This document shows positions 56,941-64,000 of a stretch of 64,000 nucleotides of DNA, one piece after another (within the stretch, counting starts at the first letter, position 1; each line of letters opens with the position of its first letter). Origin of the DNA: Sphingomonas echinoides ATCC 14820 (GTDB taxonomy: Bacteria > Pseudomonadota > Alphaproteobacteria > Sphingomonadales > Sphingomonadaceae); NCBI RefSeq assembly GCF_000241465.1, contig NZ_JH584235.1, positions 3,540,847 to 3,604,846 on the forward strand. Reading direction: 5' to 3'. A program made the position numbers and the translations under genes. The notes below the pieces were generated by a model. The model was not told the origin of the DNA and ran no database searches. It was given only the letters and a program-made list of their open reading frames with translations.

Positions 56941-58173
56941 ATGTTGTACAACGCCTATGAGATGCAGAAATCGTTGCTGGCCGGTGCCAGCGCGATGGCC
57001 GACTTCAGCGCAGGGGTGCTGAGCAACCCGGCCAATCCCTTTTCCTATTTCGGCGGGGGGCAGATCCTCAGCTCCGCGCTGGAGGTGTTCGCGCACGCCG
57101 CCGCACCGCGCGGCAAGCCCGCCTTCGGGCTCGATTTCACCACGATCGACGGCAAGACGGTCGAGATCCACGAAGAGATCGTGCTGCGCAAAGCCTTTGG
57201 GCAATTGCTGCACTTCAAGCGCCAGGGCGTCGACGGCGGCCCCAAGCTGCTGATCGTCGCGCCGATGTCGGGCCATTACGCAACCCTGCTGCGCGGCACG
57301 GTGGAGCGGATGCTGCCGGTGGCGGACGTCTACATCACCGACTGGCGCGATGCGAAGCTGGTGCCGCTGTCCGACGGCAAGTTCGACCTCGACGATTATG
57401 TCGACTATCTGATCGAATTTCTGGAAACGATCGGCAGCAATGACGGGCAGGGCGGCACGCACATGCTGGCGGTGTGCCAGCCATCGGTGCCATGCTACGC
57501 CGCCGCCTGCGTGATGAGCGCCGACAACAACCCGGCGCGCCCCAAGACGCTGACGATGATGGGCGGCCCGATCGACACGCGCGAAGCGCCGACCGCGGTC
57601 AACACGCTGGCGACCGAGCGGCCGCATAGCTGGTTCAGCCAGAATGTGATCGCGACGATCCCCGGCACCTATCCGGGCGCGGGGCGCCGCGTTTATCCCG
57701 GTTTCCTGCAGCTCGCCGGCTTCATGTCGATGAACCTCGGCAACCACATGATGTCGCATTACGAGATGTTCAAACATCTGGTGCAGGGCGAGGATCTGGA
57801 AGCCGAGGCGACCAAGGATTTCTACGAGGAATATCGCTCGGTCTGCGACATGACCGCCGAATTCTACCTGCAGACGATCGACGTGGTGTTCCAGGATCAT
57901 GCGCTGCCCAAGGGCACGATGACGCACCGCGGCCGCCTGGTCGACCCCGCCGCGATCACCGACATCGCGATCCTGGCGATCGAGGGCGAGCGAGACGATA
58001 TTTCAGGCCTGGGCCAGACCAAGGCCGCGCTGAAGATTTCGACCAGCCTGAGCGAAGACAAAAAGCGCTATTACATGGCCGAGGGCGCCGGGCATTACGG
58101 CATCTTCAACGGCTCCAAATGGCGGACGAAGGTGGCCCCGGTGGTTGAGGAGTGGATGAAGACGCACGGGTGA
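56941..58173 (+). CDS. phaZ: Intracellular polyhydroxyalkanoate depolymerase
   Basis: This 410-aa enzyme mobilises stored polyhydroxybutyrate. The PhaZ-specific N-terminal MLYNAYEMQKSLL, FGLDFTTIDGKTVEIHEEIV and the nucleophile box MLAVCQPSVP, with probable catalytic C179, are diagnostic; intracellular PhaZ uses a cysteine in this box instead of the serine of extracellular enzymes. ITDWRDAKLVPLSDGKFDLD and the C-terminal EGAGHYGIFNGSKW are conserved. Confidence 0.96.
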   Translation: MLYNAYEMQKSLLAGASAMADFSAGVLSNPANPFSYFGGGQILSSALEVFAHAAAPRGKPAFGLDFTTIDGKTVEIHEEIVLRKAFGQLLHFKRQGVDGGPKLLIVAPMSGHYATLLRGTVERMLPVADVYITDWRDAKLVPLSDGKFDLDDYVDYLIEFLETIGSNDGQGGTHMLAVCQPSVPCYAAACVMSADNNPARPKTLTMMGGPIDTREAPTAVNTLATERPHSWFSQNVIATIPGTYPGAGRRVYPGFLQLAGFMSMNLGNHMMSHYEMFKHLVQGEDLEAEATKDFYEEYRSVCDMTAEFYLQTIDVVFQDHALPKGTMTHRGRLVDPAAITDIAILAIEGERDDISGLGQTKAALKISTSLSEDKKRYYMAEGAGHYGIFNGSKWRTKVAPVVEEWMKTHG

Positions 58174-58241
58174 GGGGGCTGAAAGTGCGATATGGGCTAG
58201 TATTGAGAGACTAGCCGCGTACGATGTGTCAACTTTCCAAT

Positions 58242-59105
58242 CTACCGCGAAATCGGTGGTTTAGGGTCGCTGCCAAAACGGTTGCGAATAAAGCGGTCTT
58301 GCGACCGATCGCGCGCTCCGACGAAGTGTCTGGCACTTTCAACGATCCATCGATTCACATTCGTGACAAGTTCTGTCGGGCTTTGTTGGGAGATCACGTC
58401 GAGAGTTTTTGTTTTCCAAGCCATTACGAGTAGCCGTCTTGGTGATATTGGTAAGGCAAAATGCCCATTTTCGACTAATATTCCGTTTGTTCGGATTAGT
58501 GGGTCATCCGATATAAGAAATTCCGGAGTGTGATCTGGTGTGTCAATTAATCGCTTTGGAAGATTATTTAATACTTGTCCGACCTTTTCGCTCGTAAATA
58601 ATCGTGGAAAAATATTTATAACTGAACTCTCTATATTTTTTGCATTTACACTTTCGATGAAGTCTTTGTAGGTTTTAGGGTCTTTGGACGATTTTATCGT
58701 ATCATATATCCCTTCGATGCTATCGACAACTTTTTGCCACTCTCGCGCTCCGCTATTTTTCAGGGCTGCTAGCATCTCCGGGGATCGGTAAGTCATGCTG
58801 CGAACGAAAACACTTAGGATGGAATGCTCTTCCTCATCTAAATTGAGGGGTGGAGAGGCATTTAACTTTTCGAATACTAAGGCAGTATGATTATCTAAAT
58901 GCTGTAAGAATTCTGTTTCAAACCACTGAGGGGATTTTGATTTTTCTGCTGGAGATTTGTAGAGATTTACCTCAAACCCCGTCTCGCTCGGAAACGATCG
59001 CCTAACGGTTATCTTGTTTGGGGTGGGGCGTGTATAGCGCTCTAGGCGCTGATCTTGTCCTGCCCAGCGCTTTAAATAGAATTGTGGAATGTAATGGTGA
59101 CGAAT
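58242..59105 (-). CDS. DUF4238-like protein, start codon not conventional
   Basis: An uninterrupted frame of about 287 codons reads from IRHHYIPQFYLKRWAG, typical of DUF4238 N-termini, through LISDDPLIRTNG and LPISPRRLLV to the stop at 58242. A TGA (59109-59111) lies two codons upstream of the putative start, and no ATG, GTG or TTG lies between it and the conserved HHYIPQF. The best candidate is ATT at 59105, with GAGGTG a few nt upstream. The first in-frame ATG (58796) would give only 184 aa and lose the N-terminal domain. The gene is AT-rich, unlike its neighbours, suggesting transfer. The function of the family is unknown. Confidence 0.75.
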   Translation of the reverse strand: MRHHYIPQFYLKRWAGQDQRLERYTRPTPNKITVRRSFPSETGFEVNLYKSPAEKSKSPQWFETEFLQHLDNHTALVFEKLNASPPLNLDEEEHSILSVFVRSMTYRSPEMLAALKNSGAREWQKVVDSIEGIYDTIKSSKDPKTYKDFIESVNAKNIESSVINIFPRLFTSEKVGQVLNNLPKRLIDTPDHTPEFLISDDPLIRTNGILVENGHFALPISPRRLLVMAWKTKTLDVISQQSPTELVTNVNRWIVESARHFVGARDRSQDRFIRNRFGSDPKPPISR

Positions 59106-59222
59106 AAATCACCTCAAAAGTGAGAGCTTAATATAATATGCACTGGTCACCAAGAGCCGCAATGTTCAAGGTAAACAATCCCAGCTAAACCCACTAGAAG
59201 AACGGTTGCTTATCCCTCAAGC

Positions 59223-59252
59223 AAAAAAAGCGGCGCCGGTTGCCCGACGCCG
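59223..59252 (-). terminator. Rho-independent terminator of the thiolase gene
   Basis: On the minus strand a roughly 10-bp GC stem with a GCAA loop is followed by seven U residues (A-run 59223-59229). It lies about 30 nt past the thiolase stop. The remaining gap to the DUF4238-like gene (59112-59222) is AT-rich and holds nothing else recognised; it should contain that gene's promoter. Confidence 0.9.
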
Positions 59253-59283
59253 CCTCTCCTAACCCTACCTCAGCGCTGAGCGC

Positions 59284-60462
59284 TCACAGCACCTCGAACA
59301 ACCCAGCCGCCCCCTGGCCGCCGCCGATGCACATCGTCACGACGACGTATTTCGCGCCGCGGCGCTTGCCTTCGATCAGCGCGTGGCCGGTCGCGCGGGC
59401 GCCGGTCATGCCATAGGGGTGGCCGATCGAGATCGCGCCGCCGCTGACGTTGAGCAGGTCGTTGGGGATGCCGAGCTGGTCGCGGCAATACAGCACCTGC
59501 ACCGCAAACGCTTCGTTCAGCTCCCACAGGCCGATATCATCCATCTTCAGGTTGAAGCGTTCGAGCAGCTTGGGGATGGCGAAGACCGGGCCGATGCCCA
59601 TTTCGTCGGGCTCGGTGCCCGCCACCGCCATGCCGACATAGCGGCCAAGCGGCTGCAGCCCGCGCTTCTCGGCGACCTTTTCCTCCATCAGTACCGAGGC
59701 GGAAGATCCGTCCGACAGCTGCGAGGCGTTGCCCGCCGTCACGTTCATGCCCGGGCCCATCACCGGCTGCAGCGCCTTCAGGCCCTCCAGCGTGGTCTCA
59801 GGGCGGTTGCCTTCGTCCTTGGTCAGCGTCACGTCCTTATAGGTGACCTCTTTGGTCTCCTTGTTGGTGATCGCCATATTGGCGGTGACCGGGATGATCT
59901 CGGCATCGTAATAGCCCGCGGCCTGCGCGGCGGCGGTGCGCTGCTGCGACTGGAGGGCGTATTCGTCGCACACGTCGCGGCTGATATTGTAGCGCTTGGC
60001 GACGGTCTCGGCGGTGCCGAGCATCGTCATATAGACATCCTTGTGCATCGCGATCAGCTCAGGATCGGCGGCGACGCGCATTTGCGGGGTCTGGACGAGG
60101 CTGATGCTCTCCACACCGCCGCCGACGGTGATGTCCATATTGTCGGTAATGATCTGCTTGGCGGCGGTGGCGATCGCCATCAGGCCGCTGGCGCACTGGC
60201 GATCGACCGACATGCCGGGGACGCTGACCGGCAGGCCCGCGCGCAGCAGCGCGTTGCGCGCGATGTTGCCGCCCTGATGGCCCTGCTGCAGCGCGCAGCC
60301 GAAGACGAGGTCATCGACCAGGCCGCCCTCGATCCCGGCGCGCTCGACCGCAGCGCGGATCGAATGTGCCGCGAGCGTGGGCGCGGGGGTGTTGTTGAAG
60401 GCACCGCGGTAAGCGCGGCCAATCGGGGTGCGGGCGGTGGAAACGATGACGGCGGAACGCAT
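59284..60462 (-). CDS. Acetyl-CoA acyltransferase / thiolase
   Basis: This 392-aa thiolase has the acyl-accepting cysteine in [14 protein letters not shown], the [14 protein letters not shown] histidine region and the second cysteine in [14 protein letters not shown]. It would cleave 3-ketoacyl-CoA with CoA or run the reverse condensation. Gene context (a MaoC hydratase upstream, ACADs elsewhere) favours beta-oxidation. It has its own terminator. Confidence 0.95.
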   Translation of the reverse strand: MRSAVIVSTARTPIGRAYRGAFNNTPAPTLAAHSIRAAVERAGIEGGLVDDLVFGCALQQGHQGGNIARNALLRAGLPVSVPGMSVDRQCASGLMAIATAAKQIITDNMDITVGGGVESISLVQTPQMRVAADPELIAMHKDVYMTMLGTAETVAKRYNISRDVCDEYALQSQQRTAAAQAAGYYDAEIIPVTANMAITNKETKEVTYKDVTLTKDEGNRPETTLEGLKALQPVMGPGMNVTAGNASQLSDGSSASVLMEEKVAEKRGLQPLGRYVGMAVAGTEPDEMGIGPVFAIPKLLERFNLKMDDIGLWELNEAFAVQVLYCRDQLGIPNDLLNVSGGAISIGHPYGMTGARATGHALIEGKRRGAKYVVVTMCIGGGQGAAGLFEVL

Positions 60463-60488
60463 GGGGTTTCTTCCTTCTGCTTCTTCCT

Positions 60489-60577
60489 CCCCTCCCGCTT
60501 GCGGGAGGGGCTGGGGGAGGGCGTGGGGAGAGCGTCGGAATTGCCCTCCCCTAATCCCTCCCGCAGGCGGGAGGGGA
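60489..60577. repeat. Pair of REP hairpins (cctcccgc type)
   Basis: Two palindromes, 60489-60510 and 60556-60577, share the cctcccgc/gcgggagg core. They occupy the gap between the thiolase and MaoC genes. The core is the same as at 8024-8049 and 54824-54855. Confidence 0.85.
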
Positions 60578-60589
60578 AAATCGGTTACA

Positions 60590-61048
60590 TCACACGAAAA
60601 TCTGGCTGATCCATTCGGCGATCATCGCGGGCTTGTCCTCGCCTTCGATCTCGACCGTGAATTCGTTGGTCTGCTGCCACTGGCCGGGGCGCTTTTCGTC
60701 GAAGCTCAAGAGCTTGAAGCGGCCGCGCACGCGCTTGCCCGAGCGGACGGGCTGGAGGAAGCGGACCTTGTTGCCCCCGTAATTGACGCCCATCTTGACG
60801 CCTTCGATCTCGACGCCGTCGATGATCTTAGACGACAGCAGCGGCATCAGCGACAGCGTGAGGAAGCCGTGCGCGATGGTGCCGCCGAACGGCGTCATTG
60901 CCGCCATCTGTGGGTTGACGTGGATGAACTGGTGGTCGCCAGTCGCATCGGCGAACTTGTCGATCACTTCCTGGCTGACCTCGACCCAGTCGGACACCTG
61001 TTCGGTGCCGATCCGGCCTGCCATTTCCTGGACTGTAACGCTCGTCAC
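60590..61048 (-). CDS. MaoC-like enoyl-CoA hydratase
   Basis: This 152-aa single hotdog protein has the hydratase-2 motif [15 protein letters not shown] (Asp/His active site) and [14 protein letters not shown]. It would hydrate an enoyl-CoA. I chose GTG at 61048, with AGGGGAA upstream; ATG at 61024 is an alternative. It lies upstream of the thiolase on the same strand, separated by REP hairpins. Confidence 0.92.
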   Translation of the reverse strand: MTSVTVQEMAGRIGTEQVSDWVEVSQEVIDKFADATGDHQFIHVNPQMAAMTPFGGTIAHGFLTLSLMPLLSSKIIDGVEIEGVKMGVNYGGNKVRFLQPVRSGKRVRGRFKLLSFDEKRPGQWQQTNEFTVEIEGEDKPAMIAEWISQIFV

Positions 61049-61146
61049 GGCATTCCCCTGAAGCTGATTTCGTCGCATAGGCGCGGCCAAGCAAATGGCA
61101 TCCGCAGTGCCTGCGCGCAAGCCTCACACCGACCGGAAACCGGAAC

Positions 61147-64000
61147 ATGACCTTTGACGTAGCGTCCACCGCCCGCAAATCCATGGGCACTTTGCACAGA
61201 GCGAGCGAACCCGATGTTCTAAAGCCGCTCCTGGACCGTGCCGCGCTCACCCCCGAGTCGCGCGAACGGGTGATGGGCCATGCTTTGGGGCTGCTCGCGG
61301 ACCTGCGCGCGGCGCAGGGGAAGGGCTGGGTCAACCAGTTCCTGCAGGAATATCGGCTCAATTCGTCGGAGGGCGTCGCTTTGCTGTCGCTGGCCGAGGC
61401 GTTCCTGCGCGTGCCCGACCCCGAGACCGCCGATCTGCTGATCGCCGACAAGCTGGGCGATGCCGACTGGCGCGCGCACACCGGCAAATCCAACTCGACT
61501 TTGGTCAATTCGGCGACCTGGGGGCTGGTGGTTGGCCGCGCTTTGGTGGGGGAGGGGCAGGCGCAAAGTTCGCTGCGCCGCCTGATCGCCCGCGCAGGCG
61601 AGCCGTTCGTGCGCCAGGCGGTGGGCGCGGCGATGCGGATGATGGGCGAGATTTTCGTGATGGGCCGCACCATCGACGAAGCGATGAAGCGGATGAAGAA
61701 GCCCGAGCATAGGGGCTTTACCGCGAGCTTCGACATGCTGGGCGAGGCGGCGCGGACGCATGACGATGCACAGCGCTATTTCCGCGCTTATACCGATGCA
61801 GTGGATGCCGTCGGGCGCGATCCGGCGGCGGGGCATTCGATCTCGGTCAAGCTGTCGGCGCTGCACCCGCGCTATGAAGTGGCGCGCTGGGATGAATGCG
61901 TGCCCGCGCTGACGGAGATGCTCGAGGCGCTGGCCGTGCAGGCGGCGGGCAAGGGCATCGCGCTGACGGTCGATGCCGAGGAGAGCGAGCGGCTGGAAAT
62001 GAGCCTCGACATTATCGGCACGGTCGCCGCGCTGCCGAGCCTGAAGGGCTGGGACGGTTTCGGCATGGCGGTGCAGGCTTATGGCAAGCGCGCGCGGCCG
62101 GTGGTGGCGTGGGCGGGCGCGCTCGACCGCATCATGAACGTGCGGCTGGTGAAGGGCGCTTATTGGGACAGCGAGATCAAGCGCGCGCAAGTCGAGGGGC
62201 TGTCCGATTATCCCTTGTTCACGCGCAAGGCGGCGACCGACGTGTCGTATCTGGCGGTGGCGCGGGACATGCTCGACGCGCCCAACATTCGCCCGGCCTT
62301 TGCCAGCCACAATGCGCTGACGGTGGCGACGATCATGGAATGGGCGGGCAATGCGCGCGACTTTGAGTTCCAGCGGCTGCACGGCATGGGCGACGGGCTG
62401 TATGAGCGGCTGGTGCGCGAGCATGGCTATCATTGCCGCGTTTATGCGCCGGTCGGCGGGCATCGCGATCTTCTGGCCTATCTGGTGCGGCGCTTGCTGG
62501 AGAATGGCGCGAATTCGTCGTTCGTGCATCAACTGGCGGATGAACGGCTGACCGAGGCGGAGATTCTGGCCGACCCGGTGGCGAAGATCGCGGCCGTCGG
62601 CGGTGCGCGGCACCCGAGCATTCCGTTGCCGGTCGACCTGTTCGGCGCGGAGCGCAGGAATTCCGCCGGGGTCGACCTCGCGGATCGTACGACCTTGGGC
62701 GAGACGGTGTCTTCTCTTCGTGGCTTTGTGTCTTTGTGCGAGCAAAAAGATGATCTCGCACAAAGCCACAAAGGCACGAAGGAAGAGGCGAAAAAGGCCG
62801 TTGGTGCTGCCGCCGCGGCCTTCCCCGCATGGGCGGGGCGGTCGATTGAGGATCGCTGCGCGATCGTGGAGCGGCTGGCCGATCTGTTGGAGGCGCATCG
62901 CGACGAATTGATGGCGATTTGCGTCTCGGAGGCGTTCAAAACGATCCCGGATGCGCTCGGAGAGGTGCGCGAGGCGGTCGATTTCTGTCGCTATTACGCG
63001 CGAGCCGCGCGCGATGGCCTGCAGCCGGTCGAACTCCCCGGACCAACGGGCGAGCGCAACGTGCTGCGCTATGCCGGGCGCGGGGTGTGGGCGACGATTG
63101 CGCCGTGGAACTTCCCGCTGGCGATTTTCCTCGGCCAGACCGTCGCCGCTTTGGTGACGGGCAATACCGTCGTCGCCAAGCCCGCGCCGCAGACGCCGCG
63201 CATCGCCGCACGCGCGGTGGCACTGGCGCATCAGGCGGGTGTGCCGAGCGATGCGCTGATCCTGCTGCCGGGCGGGCCCGAGGTGGGCGCGGCGCTGACC
63301 GCCGATCCGCGCATTGCGGGCGTCGCCTTTACCGGCTCCACCGCCACCGCGCGGAAAATCGCACGCTCGCTGCTGGAAGACGATACGCGCCCGATCGTCC
63401 CGCTGATCGCGGAGACCGGCGGGATCAACGCGATGATCGTCGATTCGACCGCTTTGCCCGAACAGGTCGTGGCGGACGTGGTCACCTCGGCCTTCCGCTC
63501 GGCCGGGCAGCGGTGCTCGGCGCTGCGGCTGTTGCTGCTGCAGGAGGAAATCGCCGAGACGACGATCGCAATGCTGAAGGGCGCGATGGACACGCTGCGC
63601 CTCGGCGATCCCGGCGATCCCGCGACCGATGTCGGCCCGGTGATCGACCAGGCGGCTTATGACAAACTCATGGCCTATCGCGCAAGGGCGACCGTGCTGA
63701 AGACGCTGGACGCGCCGGCCGAAGGGCTGTTCGTGCCGCCGACGCTGATCCGGCTGGCGCGGATCGAGGACCTCACCGCCGAATGGTTCGGACCGATCCT
63801 GCATGTCGTCACCTGGCCGTCGGGCAAGCTCGCCGAAACGATCCGTAGCGTGAATGCCAAGGGCTATGGCCTGACCATGGGGCTGCACAGCCGCATCGCG
63901 CGCGCCGCCGAGGAAACCGAAGCGCTGGCGGAGGTCGGTAATCTCTACGTCAACCGCTCGATGATCGGCGCGGTGGTCGGCTCGCAGCCGTTCGGCGGGG
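61147..64000 (+). CDS. putA: Bifunctional proline dehydrogenase / P5C dehydrogenase (5' part)
   Basis: The 951 codons in the window cover the PutA core, which oxidises proline to glutamate with channelling of P5C. The PRODH barrel runs about 130-480 (ISVKLSALHPRYE, LTVDAEESERLEMSLDI, VRLVKGAYWDSEIKRAQ, ASHNALTVATI). The P5CDH domain follows from about 560 (GVWATIAPWNFPLAIF, VAFTGSTATARKI, AETGGINAMIVD, SAGQRCSALRLLLLQE with catalytic Cys). No N-terminal DNA-binding domain is present, so it is probably not autoregulatory. Between the domains, residues about 521-547 are encoded by a palindromic repeat. The gene runs off the window end. Confidence 0.96.
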   Translation, partial: MTFDVASTARKSMGTLHRASEPDVLKPLLDRAALTPESRERVMGHALGLLADLRAAQGKGWVNQFLQEYRLNSSEGVALLSLAEAFLRVPDPETADLLIADKLGDADWRAHTGKSNSTLVNSATWGLVVGRALVGEGQAQSSLRRLIARAGEPFVRQAVGAAMRMMGEIFVMGRTIDEAMKRMKKPEHRGFTASFDMLGEAARTHDDAQRYFRAYTDAVDAVGRDPAAGHSISVKLSALHPRYEVARWDECVPALTEMLEALAVQAAGKGIALTVDAEESERLEMSLDIIGTVAALPSLKGWDGFGMAVQAYGKRARPVVAWAGALDRIMNVRLVKGAYWDSEIKRAQVEGLSDYPLFTRKAATDVSYLAVARDMLDAPNIRPAFASHNALTVATIMEWAGNARDFEFQRLHGMGDGLYERLVREHGYHCRVYAPVGGHRDLLAYLVRRLLENGANSSFVHQLADERLTEAEILADPVAKIAAVGGARHPSIPLPVDLFGAERRNSAGVDLADRTTLGETVSSLRGFVSLCEQKDDLAQSHKGTKEEAKKAVGAAAAAFPAWAGRSIEDRCAIVERLADLLEAHRDELMAICVSEAFKTIPDALGEVREAVDFCRYYARAARDGLQPVELPGPTGERNVLRYAGRGVWATIAPWNFPLAIFLGQTVAALVTGNTVVAKPAPQTPRIAARAVALAHQAGVPSDALILLPGGPEVGAALTADPRIAGVAFTGSTATARKIARSLLEDDTRPIVPLIAETGGINAMIVDSTALPEQVVADVVTSAFRSAGQRCSALRLLLLQEEIAETTIAMLKGAMDTLRLGDPGDPATDVGPVIDQAAYDKLMAYRARATVLKTLDAPAEGLFVPPTLIRLARIEDLTAEWFGPILHVVTWPSGKLAETIRSVNAKGYGLTMGLHSRIARAAEETEALAEVGNLYVNRSMIGAVVGSQPFGG
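62709..62786. repeat. Palindromic repeat inside putA, read as protein
   Basis: Arms at about 62709-62742 and 62755-62786 are reverse complements at most positions (cttcgtg-ctttgtg-type). The element is translated in frame without a stop, as SLRGFVSLCEQKDDLAQSHK plus a few residues, between the PRODH and P5CDH domains. It looks like an inserted dispersed repeat. Confidence 0.85.

Noticed and set aside
61219..63888. Very long minus-strand open frame (889 codons) opposite putA
   Set aside because: It is antisense to a gene with clear PutA domains, has Arg/His-rich composition and no recognisable motif. High GC makes long antisense frames common.

Overview
The window is about 64 kb of high-GC, densely coding chromosomal DNA. 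It looks like an alphaproteobacterium of the order Sphingomonadales, probably Sphingomonas or a close relative. The evidence is the gene content and order: rplJ-rplL, hemW, rdgB-rph, hrcA-grpE, rpmH-rnpA-yidD-yidC-ysxC, a TonB-dependent receptor, beta-oxidation genes, PHB-related genes and bifunctional putA. Many intergenic gaps hold GC-rich palindromic (REP-like) repeats. I saw no transposase, integrase, phage gene, CRISPR array or rRNA. One tRNA, tRNA-Leu(CAA), is present.

Layout. 0-1.6 kb: rplJL with terminator and leader. 1.8-7.2 kb: a Tat-exported HisC-like aminotransferase, hemW, a CAP-domain lipoprotein, rdgB-rph and a TonB-like protein. 7.2-9.8 kb: an SDR / zinc alcohol dehydrogenase / SRPBCC operon lying between rph and hrcA-grpE. 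11.7-13.3 kb: two tiny genes coupled to a threonine synthase-like gene. 13.3-18.8 kb: indoleamine 2,3-dioxygenase, a large hybrid histidine kinase and a membrane protein fused to a SET domain. 18.9-27.2 kb: dapE, a cupin, a GST, a chemoreceptor, a CLC antiporter, and a lipoprotein / glutathionylspermidine-synthase-like / OsmC set. 28.4-31.7 kb: the ribosome and membrane-biogenesis operon rpmH-rnpA-yidD-yidC-ysxC. 32-40.9 kb: a ComM/YifB ATPase, two HTH proteins, tRNA-Leu, an ABC-F ATPase, a Gre-like protein, an EnvZ/OmpR-type pair and an EF-hand protein. 41-49.8 kb: acyl-CoA metabolism (thioesterase, ligase, GST, two dissimilar acyl-CoA dehydrogenases) and a TonB-dependent receptor. 49.8-52 kb: rnr, interrupted by a frameshift. 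52-64 kb: a MerR regulator, a saccharopine-dehydrogenase-like protein, an ABC exporter, PHB depolymerase, an AT-rich DUF4238-like gene, thiolase, a MaoC hydratase and the 5' part of putA.

The observations most worth a second look are these. (1) rnpA has no ATG, GTG or TTG start downstream of rpmH; its only one lies 4 nt before the rpmH start, so rpmH would be nested out of frame inside rnpA. (2) A PQ-loop-like membrane module is fused to a SET methyltransferase domain. (3) A complete DUF4238-like gene has no conventional start codon. (4) A palindromic repeat is read in frame as protein inside putA. (5) rnr is frameshifted exactly at a sequence identical to one arm of the local REP hairpin. 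(6) A MerR-family gene has a 19-bp-spaced promoter/operator so close to its ATG that the mRNA should be nearly leaderless.

All functional calls rest on recognised motifs, protein length and context. No database search was possible.
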